From positions 736,564 through 800,563 of the forward strand of contig CAJINV010000005.1 of NCBI GenBank assembly GCA_905178155.1: a DNA stretch of 64,000 bases. The letters are read 5' to 3'. The position numbers were made by a program, and so were the translations under genes. How positions within the stretch are numbered: position 1 is the first letter of the stretch; each line of letters begins with the position of its first letter. This DNA comes from Amoebophrya sp. A120 (taxonomy: Eukaryota; Sar; Dinophyceae; Syndiniales; Amoebophryaceae). The notes beneath the pieces were generated by a model. That model was not told the DNA's origin. It was given only the letters and a program-made list of their open reading frames with translations, and did not search any database. Positions 53,201 to 61,372 of this stretch are shown piece after piece.

Positions 53201-54463
53201 CCGGACCAAGTCGGTGGCGTCGACGAGGCGAATCGCTTGCCAGAGTTTCGTGTTGCGGTTCGTGGTCGCTGTCGGGCAGGAGAATGTTGATAGTACTTCT
53301 GATGGCAGTGGCACTTCTTCAAAGGAAGAGGATTTTGTTATTTCTAGCGCGGGCTTTACGTCCACGCTGAGGTAAAAGTGCATATTGTACATGTCGGCGA
53401 AGAATTTGAGTAGGTGGTGGAGTTTCTTCCGTAAGTGCTCTGCGAGTACCGGGTCTACTTGATCTTCTTGCCGCTGGTCAGAATTCATCTCGGTACTAGA
53501 AGTTGTCCTTGTCGTGCCACTAGCACCACCAGCTGAAGTTTCTATCCCGCAGCTCGCTGTGTAGACGGGCAAGACGCCAACGAATTTGGGAAAGATGAAC
53601 TTGTGCCTGACAGAACTTTGCAAAACATCCTCCACGTCTTCCACTTGCGTCCTATTCTGGCCCCGGTTTGGCGACTGTTGGCTAAGAACAAATTTGTGCC
53701 GGAGCTCGCCCCAATCATCTGCTGGGGACAAGGATCTTCCGTGTTCACCACCTCCACGACCGCCGTGGTGCCGGTGTGCTCGTAGTTGCTGCTGCAGTTC
53801 TTCTTCCGTGTGGATTGGAACCGCTTTTGAGTAGGCGTACGTGGTTCCCTGGAAAACCGCATTCTCTTCCCCTTCCCGGTGGAAGGCATTGAAGACGTAG
53901 GCAGTGGCCGCTTCGAGAAGCGTTTTGTAGTAGGCATACTCTTGCACCGCGGGATCGGTAGTTGCATGTTGTAGTCCTGGCGCTGCTCCAGCTCCTCCAC
54001 GTCCGCCTGCCGACGGAGTATAATTTTCATTGTCACCTTCGGCATCAAGCTCTCCCCCTGCCTCTGCAGCGAGCGAAACCACGAACACCTCCGGGTGCTG
54101 GGACAAGAATTGTTGGGATGGTTCTCCGTCATGATTGATAAGCACTCCGCTCTGAGCCACGGACGATGTGGCGTGGAAGAACTCGGTTGGACTTTCTTCA
54201 TGGGCGTGCCTCACGCCGCTCTGCCCGTCTGCAAACAGCTGCTCCTTTTCGAAACGAAGTAACAGCGCCTTTGTGGCTTTCGCATGAACGTAAAAATGCA
54301 GAGAAGCCACATATTGTTCATAGAGACACAACACATCGAGACAAAATAATGCAGAAAGTAGACATCCAATTTGTACGTGCACCAATGTCAAGGATCTGCT
54401 CAGGGATCGAAACAAAGAAACCGACTTTCCGCACGAGTAGGGCTTGACACATTTACGCGTCAT
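41216..54463 (-). CDS. Giant type II membrane protein with GT92-like region, 12 introners
   Basis: Fourteen exons sum to 8550 nt (2849 codons plus stop). Twelve introns are introners; only the last (41445-41650) is GT-AG. The start at ATG 54463 is followed by a signal anchor (VQIGCLLSALFCLDVLCLYE), so the bulk should face the ER/Golgi lumen. Residues ~1300-2080 resemble glycosyltransferase family 92 (DUF23): VQGHHVKLFLHQLEKLN, WDLVAAQGLVNTACLYRNRH, then VDWLLYTDLDEAMVPG with the DxD-like DLDE at ~1688, and LSIHHYRYAM at ~2070. The rest is unassigned; a Lys/Ser-rich linker lies near 800-950 and a 17-residue repeat-free Tyr-rich stretch (MYLFIYMPYSYDLYG) near 625. The N- and C-terminal parts may be further enzyme domains. 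Without intron removal, this gene breaks into at least six apparent genes. Confidence 0.85.
41766..42073. mobile_element. Introner, family D, giant gene
   Basis: 308 bp. Ends TATGGAAGCGTCAGGTTTG and, inverted, TATGGGAGTGTCAGGATTG. Identical GTCAG repeats. Removal joins FYYLLSD to ALFPLLYAY. Confidence 0.9.
42154..42458. mobile_element. Introner, family B, giant gene
   Basis: 305 bp. Ends CATTACAATGAAACATGCCC and, inverted, TATTACAATGAAAAATGCCC. Flanks TGCGA/CGCGA (4 of 5). Removal joins NRFSRLA to LNHMHV. Confidence 0.88.
43515..43774. mobile_element. Introner, family A, giant gene
   Basis: 260 bp. Ends TATCAACTGCAAAAATGTC and, inverted, TATGAACTGCAAATATGTC, then TGGGTCTGG. Flanks TTCGC/TTCTC (4 of 5). 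Removal joins FKDKDEN to FLIPILYL. Confidence 0.9.
43819..44080. mobile_element. Introner, family A, giant gene
   Basis: 262 bp. Ends TATCAAATGTAAAAATGTC and, inverted, TATCAAATGCAAAAATGTC. Flanks TACTC/TATTC (4 of 5). Internal sequence closely resembles the copy at 5669-5930. Removal joins HKLFAEY to ERGDVAF. Confidence 0.92.
45931..46192. mobile_element. Introner, family A, giant gene
   Basis: 262 bp. Ends TATCAAATGTAAAAATGTC and, inverted, TATCAAATGCAAAAATGTC. Identical GTGCC repeats. Removal joins RTYFGT to TPVGYAE. Confidence 0.93.
46255..46575. mobile_element. Introner, family C, giant gene
   Basis: 321 bp. Ends TATCACAAGGAAAAATCCCC and, inverted, TATTGAGAGGAAAAATCCCC. Flanks GTTTT/GTTTC (4 of 5). 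Removal joins NKVVAET to TAQTRPT. Confidence 0.92.
48418..49717. mobile_element. Oversized introner (1300 bp), family E, giant gene
   Basis: Ends TATGAACTGCAAAAGTATGC and, inverted, TATCCTGTGCAAAAGTATCG. Identical CGGGC repeats. The other E copy is 155 bp. The extra ~1.15 kb is bounded by two identical 19-bp copies of AAGGAAAGATTTGTGATGC (about 48511-48529 and 49659-49677). The middle is GC-rich and has plus-strand frames of 111 and 185 codons without recognisable domains. Removal joins KTVPA to GNPNIS. Confidence 0.85.
49760..50021. mobile_element. Introner, family A, giant gene
   Basis: 262 bp. Ends TATCAAATGCAAATATGTC and, inverted, TATGAAATGCAAAAATGTC. Identical GACCG repeats. Removal joins ELAAQAV to GLFDSIM. 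Only a 37-nt exon separates it from the oversized introner. Confidence 0.92.
51374..51681. mobile_element. Introner, family D, giant gene
   Basis: 308 bp. Ends TATGGAAGTGTCAGATTTG and, inverted, TATGGAAGCGTCAGGATTG. Identical GTACA repeats. Removal joins YGQYLY to EKIMDRL. Confidence 0.92.
51738..52059. mobile_element. Introner, family C, giant gene
   Basis: 322 bp. Ends TATCGAAAGGAAACATCCCC and, inverted, TATCAAAAGGAAAAATACCC. Identical GTACA repeats, the same pentamer as the neighbouring D copy 51 nt away. Removal joins FMLPLY to LFIYMP. Confidence 0.92.
52122..52380. mobile_element. Introner, family A, giant gene
   Basis: 259 bp. Ends TATCAACTGTAAAAATGTC and, inverted, TATCAAATGTAAAAATGTC. 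Identical CACCC repeats. Removal joins KCPLAGV to VFRSMQY. Confidence 0.92.
52463..52725. mobile_element. Introner, family A, giant gene
   Basis: 263 bp. Ends TATAAAATGCAAAAATGTC and, inverted, TATCAAATGCAAAAATGTC. Identical GGAAC repeats. Removal joins VLQDERF to RFWDKIT. Confidence 0.92.
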
Positions 54464-55078
54464 ACTGAGTTGTAGACCTACCTGGTTTCTGCAGCCTTGG
54501 GAGCTCTTTTGAGGATATACGACAAGAATCAGATCATAGGGTAGTTAGGCACGAGACGCAACAATTTCAATTTATTTGATTGGGAAGAAGCAATTCCCAG
54601 TCCGTACCCCTCTCAGCACACCAAACCCTTAGCCAAAGACTCATACTTGCATTTTCTGCAGTGCGGTAAGTCGTGGTAACATTTGAATGCTACAAAATAT
54701 CAAAAACAAAAATGGCATACAAGCCGCGCCGAGATGGTTGTAAACTGCCGATCCTACGACCTAAAACGGCCGAGACACGGTTTATTTACTTAAATCAGAG
54801 AAAAAGGCGCGAAAGTGAGAAGAGCGGTCTGACGGTGGCAGGTGCTCGGGTTTCCCGAAGAAGCGGCTCGGTACCCACGGCCGAGGAGAAACTAGGCATA
54901 CAAATGGTCCACTGAAAGACCGGCGGCTCAGCAGCCTGGATACGAAGTGGCCTAGGATCAACTTGTTGAACAACGACAAACTTATTCCCTATTTCTAATA
55001 TCAATCTCCACTCAAGACCAGTCATCATCACAGAAGATCTTCAAAACTTTCTTTCATTTCAAGCCCTTATGGTGTCTT
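54464..55078. other. Intergenic region
   Basis: About 600 bp with short frames only. No introner ends or repeats seen. Confidence 0.4.
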
Positions 55079-55606
55079 TTATTTCTCTTGGAAATCCCAC
55101 CACATAGAGCTTCTCTGTGCTAAGTGCGGGAGGTGGTCGTGTTGGTGTTCACAATATTTGTCCGTATCAAAGTAGTGGCCGCACTCTGGATAGCCTTCCC
55201 ACGTCATTCCGAACGACTTTTGGATCAAAAGCCCGAAAGGTGTCAGTGGCGTGACCCAAGGAACACCTTCCACATACCGCACTAGCTTCAGAATAACGGG
55301 CCAGAAGGGTAGCGCTTGCACAGTGAGCATGGCAAGAATTTCGGTCGCAAACGAAAGCCGCGGAAGCATCAGGCTCGCCGACTGCGGAACCAAGCGACCG
55401 CCCTCGAGATAGGCCGCAGCGTGCGGGCGGTGCTCAGCTGGACGGACCTCCGCATGTCGAAACTGGACGCAAGCGACCAGGACAGCGAATAGTAGCGAAA
55501 AACCCCAACCGAGAAAGAGCGACACCACCCGACCCAAGTAACAGCCCCGATACGCCTGCGCCCAGGCAGTTCGGGTCTCCGGCCTTGCGCATCGCATCGA
55601 CACTCG
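55079..55606 (-). CDS. In-frame continuation after a TAG: membrane-like segment
   Basis: Directly after the TAG of the preceding gene and in the same frame, 174 codons stay open. They encode more hydrophobic segments: YLGRVVSLFLGWGFSLLFAV, LAMLTVQALPFWPVILKLVR, then WVTPLTPFGLLIQKSFGMTW and a His/Cys-rich tail (CGHYFDTDKYCEHQHDHLPH). It could be the true C-terminus behind a recoded or mutated stop, a small separate gene starting at the ATG near 55597, or a decayed part. The continuity of membrane character favours one protein, but there is no proof. Confidence 0.45.
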   Translation of the reverse strand, partial: RVSMRCARPETRTAWAQAYRGCYLGRVVSLFLGWGFSLLFAVLVACVQFRHAEVRPAEHRPHAAAYLEGGRLVPQSASLMLPRLSFATEILAMLTVQALPFWPVILKLVRYVEGVPWVTPLTPFGLLIQKSFGMTWEGYPECGHYFDTDKYCEHQHDHLPHLAQRSSMWWDFQEK

Positions 55607-57377
55607 CTAATCGCCGTGTGTGCGCCACTCGTGTAGCGCCTGCTCGTCCAACGGATCCGACACCCCAAACAGTGCACCGGAGATGTCGACCCGCTCGCGG
55701 ACCACCTGCCGCGTTTCGAAAATCAATCGCAGCCCGACCGCGGCCAATACGGTGGTATGAAGCGCCTGCGACCATATCCGGGTATCTTCCTCGTGTATCG
55801 CCGACACACGAGTTCGGACTGTGCTCCTTCCCGAACCTGCTGAATCTCCTGCCGTCGTCGTCGGGGCTGCATTCGGAGCGTTCGCCCTAAAACTGTTGCT
55901 CGGCACGGCAGCCGTGATGATCATAAGGACGGACGGAACTATCAGCCAAACGACACGAAGCGCCAGATCGATCATGTGCTCGGTGGATATGACATCCAGT
56001 TTCGTTTCCAAAACGGTGTCGTAGCCGCTACAATTGTGATCGTACACGATCAGCGTGTAGCGCGAGAGCAGTGCGCAAATTTCGGCTATAACCAATCCCG
56101 CAATAAAGATCTTGCCCTCCGTGCTATCCCCTCGCTGGCACACACTTGACAAAGTCCCTTGCTCGGCGAAATCCCATGGAAGCAACCAGTATTTTTCCCG
56201 CTTCGCCGATGGTGGATTTAGGCGGTCGGCCGAAAGAGGGTCTGCTTGCTCACCACCTGCAAGGGCGGTCGCTTCCTGCTGCGGCCCCGCAGTGACATCT
56301 TCGCCACCCGCTGATTCTTCCTCTGGGCAGTACTCCCTTGGGAAAAAAACCAAGCGAATGGGCAGCGCTACGACAATGAGCGCAGCCGCGAACCCGGAAA
56401 GGAGGCACACCACAGCGGCAACGTAATCCATCCGCCATATTCCGAACGTGTGCACCATCAGCAATCCAGTCAGCTCCTCCACGGTTCCCCCGGCGTGGCG
56501 CACATCTGTCACGCTGTTGGCGCAGGCAGTGGCGTTCGCCTCGAGCATTGCAATCTTCTTCTGCGTCTCCGTCTCGAGCGTCGAAATCTTCTGCTGCATC
56601 TCCGTCTCGAGTATTGCCATCTTCTGCTGCATCTGGCGAAATTGCTGCTCCGTTGGGAAGCGTAGCTCCTCCTTCTGCGCTCCCGTGGCAGTGGCCCCCA
56701 CTGCCATGCTTCTCTTCTCCGATGTAGGGTACGCTCCAATCTGAAGCCACTCCCGCTGCTCGTGGTCCGCAGAGTTTCTACCCAGACCTTCGATCGACGT
56801 CGCTTTCGTCGGTGGGGGACGGGGTAGGGGGAGTTCTCGTCTGTTCGCGTTCCTGCTGCTTCTCGTTCCCGACCCGCGTAGCCGGTAATTCTTCAGGTGC
56901 GTCCCGTGTCTCAGCACTGCTCTGCAGAAACTCTTCCACTGTATCAAACTGCGCGCCGTCCTCGAGTAGCGGAGGCCCACGTGTCTCGTACTGGAAAAAT
57001 GCTGGCACCACGACCCCAGTCTGTAGCTCGTCCTGCACCTCCCCACCACTTTTGGGCGCAGGAGCGCGGTCGGAAAGCAGCTGCGACTGTTCGCCTCCAG
57101 GATGTTGTTGTACACCGACCAGGTTGCCATCTTCGGCTGCTAGTGTATGCCCTCGCGCACTTCTACTAACTTGGTGGAACTCGAGCGCGTGCTCCTCGTT
57201 GGCCTTCACTTCCTGCACCATTTCACTCCCGCAAACAAGGAGCAACGCCCCCGCAAGCGTTGCTCCGGTCGCGCAGACCATGAGTTGTGCGGGCAGGGAG
57301 CGCGACAGCCGCGGCCACCTCAAGAATAGTAGCAAATGTGACCACAACTCTGACACTAGTGCCCGCAATGACGACAT
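55607..57377 (-). CDS. Multi-pass membrane protein with coiled coil
   Basis: Exons 56799-57377 and 55607-56755, joined by a 43-nt GT-AG intron (56756-56798), give 575 codons to a TAG. Start at ATG 57377 (MSSLRALVSELW). A first membrane segment (LMVCATGATLAGALLLVCG) is followed by a long acidic, Gln/Glu-rich loop. Next is a coiled coil with heptad repeats MQQKMAILETE and MQQKISTLETE (~230-260), then spans near AAVVCLLSGFAAALIVVALP, FIAGLVIAEICALLSRYTLI and LALRVVWLIVPSVLMIITAA. No family recognised; a receptor-like or organising membrane protein is possible. The short intron length is matched by another 43-nt intron in this window. Without it, the two parts are in different frames. The open frame continues after the TAG (next entry). 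Confidence 0.55.
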
Positions 57378-57929
57378 GGGCGGCCTGGCCTTACTTTCAG
57401 AAAGAAAACACACATGTCGTCTCTATCGGTATCCTTGAGAAAAAATGGTTACGGCAAAGCCAATCATGGAAGCGAGTGTGCAGGTCTCATGTGCGAAATC
57501 TCCTATCCAAAAACAAAAGCTGCTTCTTCAAGGAAACAAAAGATCTTCGCTATGGGGGGCACAAACCAGGTTGCTTCACGACTGATCCTGGTCACGAAAG
57601 ACAATCACATGGACCGACATAAATAATTCCGAAGATCAGAAAAAACCCTAAATGAACAGCGGAGAAACTGCACCCAGTCCGCACCCTGAACAGGAATCTG
57701 CTCTTCGTTTCACACATCACTGCAGAGAAAACTCTTTTCATCATTTCTTGCCTATCACATTTTTGGTCGCTGCGTAGAATGTGGAATGAGTTGTAGTTCA
57801 CAACTGTCGTTTTGGAACGCAAAATCAATTATGCTTTATTCATTTTCCGCTGGTGTAGATTCGAGTGCTATGTGAATATTTTTCGGTATGGGCTTTAATA
57901 CAACACTCACCGCACCACAAACTCCGTCT

Positions 57930-60472
57930 TTAGAATTGAGCAAAGGGATTGTTGTGGTTGTTTGTGTATGCCCTTCTCTTCGGAGCAGCAGGCGCACCAC
58001 TGTGATAGTACACAGCACCGCCACGACTCGACGCTGCTGCTGCCCCGCCCGCGCGGTCCCGCGAGCGGGATCGAGATCGGGAATAGGAGCGGTCATCTTC
58101 ATCACTTTGGTCGGCGTGAAACGGGTTATTTGCAATATGACTGCTGCCCTTGCGATTTCTTCTAGTGCGCTGCTGGTTCTTTCGATTGGTCGATGAGCCT
58201 GGGTTGACATCAAAGGGTCCCTGCGCATACTGGACGTTGCTTTCGCTTTCCTCGGCGCGATTGTCGTAGTGACTTTGCTCCTCTACCACAAGGTTGTTGC
58301 TTCCGTTTCCAACCTCGTCTTGCTCCCTACTCGTTTCCAGCTCTGACTCGATCTCGTCCGCATCCGAAACAAATCGCTTCGTCTTGTACCCGTCATTCGC
58401 AATATCAAGTGTAAAAATGTCTGGGTCTGGATACTTGTAATGCTGCGTTGGGAATAGTGAATGCTCTGTGATGCACAGGCAAGCATGAGAACAAGTATCT
58501 GCGCTTCTTTGTGTTGCGTTTTTCGCATGACAAACTGCGTTTTTGCATGACAGGCAAAAGGGGCTCTTCTTGCACACGCATCACAAACTTTTTGGTCATG
58601 CCAGACAAGCATGACAAATCTCAAAATCTTCCAGACCCAGACAACATTTTTGCATTTGATACGCAAACCCCATCGGCAATCTTTGGGGCGACCCCGCGTT
58701 TTTCAGGATGCCACCGGGTTGACGGTTTTTCACGCGGCTTGAGGAGGAAGCGGTGGCCGCGCGACCTGGTTTTTTGAGTTGTTAGTTTGTGTTAATACAA
58801 AGATAGTTGTGCTGCTGATGTCAGTGCGGCCACGCCATGTCTTCTGCAAATGTCAAACTCAATTGCTCCATCTGTACTTATTTAATTAAAGTATTCGCAT
58901 CAAGAATAAATTAGAAAGTGACAACACTAATTCTACGCCCAAGAGCGGGAGCTGTTTACCAGTTACTATCTGACGAGTTCGACTATCTTCTCTGTAATCG
59001 CGATCGGGATAGCGCACTTGATGTCGACGCACCAAGGTGGACGTGGACGTGATTATAGGGGAAGAACCGTCTATAATACCTCCTACTCCACCCACCCCGA
59101 ACGAACTGAGGTCCTCAGCACTCTCGTCCCTGTCCTCGTTGGTTCCCATTTGCGGAGGTGCCCAGTCTCTTAAGCGCATCAAGCATTTGACATGCCGTTT
59201 TTCCTCCTCCCGCTTTTCCGCGCTGTCCAACCCGTACCCATCCGCCTCTTCAATGGCCACCCCGTTTTTCTTGTCCTCCGCCCTCTTCGCGTAGTCCCGT
59301 CGGATGCGGTTGTAGGATCGGGTCGTGAGCAAGGACAGCTCCTCCGACATGTCCAGGAACGCGGCCACCTTTTCCGCGTCGTCCGCGATCGTTTCGCCGA
59401 AGAAGGGATGCAAGTTGTGGTCGTCTGGGTGGGCCAGGGGTAGCTGTCTCTCTTCATCCATGGGCAGGGCCGTCCGGGCGACGACGTTTCGCGTCTCAAT
59501 GATCTGGTCCAGCGCGTCGACGCAATCCACCAGGTGCCGCTTCTTACACTTGTTCCTCTTCCCATTCTATGGATTGCAAAAGTGTCTGGGTCTGGATCTG
59601 GAAGAATGCAGGAGTCTGTCATGCAGATTTTGCATGACCCATGAGGTCTGTGATGCATGCCCTAGCATCAGAGATTTTGCGAGGGCTTTCTGATGCTCAT
59701 ACTGCATGAGAAATGCCCTATCCGCGTAGCACAAATTACACCTCTTTTGCTGTTCATGCAATACAGTTTCTATGTAGATTCCAAAAGTAGCATCACAAGT
59801 TGTATCCTTCCAGACCCAGACATTTTTACATTTGATACATTCGCCCGCGCGTGACTCGTGTCCCAGTACCGGAAGACCTTCCGCAGGGCGATATCAAACG
59901 GCAAAATCCCCCTTCCCCATATCGAAACGAAATTTCTGATGCTGGATTTGGATACACAAATCAGATTTGTGTTGCAGAAAGGCATTGCGGCCAGATCCCC
60001 AGGCTAGGTGGGGGTGTATGGGTCTAGTTGCTCAGCATGGCAAACGGCCCCCCTTTAGGCCCAACGGCATGACAAATCGCCTCCATAGTCTGGCGGAAGC
60101 TTTTGCCCTTGTCTTCTTGCAAGACAAATGTGATTTGTGACCTCAAATCAGCAATACAAATTTCCGGAGACATACCTTTTCAATGTGGGGAGGGGGGGGT
60201 TTTTCCTCTCAATAGGCGACGCCGCTGTCCACCTGCCACCCGTTCGGTTTGCGGCAGCACAAGCAGCGCGGACTCCAGTGATGCGAGTTTAACACGTTCA
60301 CACCTTCGTCCTCCGGCGGGGGCAGTTGCATCACCCAGGGCGCAACGGAGTATGCCTTTTCTTCCTCGGTAAGGAGCCGGTCCAGGTCGCGGGACTGGTT
60401 TACTATGGAGCAAATATCCCGCCAGCACTGGGTCTTGCCGCTCTTCTTGTTGCTCGAGGAGGAGCCCGGCAT
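57930..60472 (-). CDS. CCHH-motif protein with RS-rich tail, copy with introners
   Basis: Exons 60215-60472, 59838-59886, 58975-59562, 58662-58765 and 57930-58397 total 488 codons. Three introns are introners; one is GT-AG (58766-58974). Start ATG 60472. Residues ~20-105 carry SVAPWVMQLPPPEDEG and a likely zinc-binding pattern: WSPRCLCCRKPNGW, then a spaced His in YWDTSHARANGKRNKCKKRH. The middle is charged and helical (LSLLTTRSYNRIRRDYAKRA). The C-terminus has an RS tract (SYSRSRSRSRDR) followed by a Gly/Ala/Asn-rich end. It is paralogous to the next gene. RS tracts are typical of pre-mRNA splicing or RNA-binding factors, so a nuclear RNA role is possible but inferred. Confidence 0.72.
58403..58661. 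mobile_element. Introner, family A, RS-paralogue gene
   Basis: 259 bp. Ends TATCAAGTGTAAAAATGTC and, inverted, TATCAAATGCAAAAATGTTG. Identical CGCAA repeats. Removal joins RLPMGFA to NDGYKTK. Confidence 0.92.
59568..59837. mobile_element. Introner, family A, RS-paralogue gene
   Basis: 270 bp. Ends TATGGATTGCAAAAGTGTC, then TGGGTCTGG, and, inverted, TATCAAATGTAAAAATGTC. Identical CATTC repeats. Removal joins SHARAN to GKRNKCKKRH, a junction conserved in the intronless paralogue. Confidence 0.93.
59892..60214. mobile_element. Introner, family C, RS-paralogue gene
   Basis: 323 bp. Ends TATCAAACGGCAAAATCCCC and, inverted, TATTGAGAGGAAAAACCCCC. Identical GGCGA repeats. Removal joins VDSGVA to LRKVFRYW, matching the uninterrupted EGVALLSAFKHW of the paralogue. 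Confidence 0.93.
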
Positions 60473-61372
60473 GATTTTCGAATTCTTAGGGATAGGGTAT
60501 CTATAGAAAAAGGTAAAGTCACTTAAGAGTACTGTCGTTGTCGCGTTTTTATTGAAGATGCTTCTTCTAGGGATGAAACCGCAACCGAGGGAAAACTACA
60601 AATCATCATGGTTGATGTACTAGCGGTTGTCATTGGTGTAGTTCCTTTTATCCTTCTTTCTCGTTCTCTTTCACTTTGTATCAGCGCGAAAAAGCTCTGC
60701 GAAAAACAATACAAACAAGTGATTCAGGTCAGGATGCCTGCCAGCATGGACGTTAAGTACAGCTCAGAGACCATTACATTCCATCCGCTCGTGAGCGCAG
60801 AATTTCCGAACCGGGTGGGTCTCGTTCGGGTTCCTATTCCTATCTAAAGCTGTGCATGATCCTCACAGTGATCAAGTGCGGGCTGCAAAAATGCGTATTC
60901 TCTTTGTGCTTCCAGTACGATTTCTATTCGAAGTAATACATAGATCAAGCACCCACACAAACAACAGTGTGATCCTTCATATTCTTTTGAAAAGAACTGC
61001 GCTCCGACACGCGGCACGGAACCTTGATTAGAAGTATGTCCAGTTGCTAAAAAGTAGATCATCCAGGTGGTTTCCATTCGATCTTGCGGTGAAAGTGGTG
61101 GAACACAAAGGCCATGACGAATGAATCGGCGCCAACACAAAAAAAGGAACAGGAGGACAAAGTTGATTCATTCTGGAGCGATACACAATGTACAGATCGG
61201 AAATGGTCGCATTAGATAGTTGTGCCAGGAAGGGATCACTGTCTCTTGCAATACGTACGTGTCGTCGGAAGCGGAACGGGAAGAATATTCATCTATCACT
61301 TTCGCTTGACTGTTTGAAAAAAAAGAAGTCTGCGTGAATCTGAATTCTAGTTCAACTTGACCGAATAACAAT
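60473..61372. other. Spacer between tandem paralogues
   Basis: About 900 bp with short frames only. No introner ends or recognisable repeats. Confidence 0.4.

Noticed and set aside
2085-60214. Repeats as a CRISPR array or bacterial repeats
   Set aside because: The repeated units are dispersed, inverted at element ends, and sit inside spliced eukaryotic genes. There is no regular repeat-spacer pattern.
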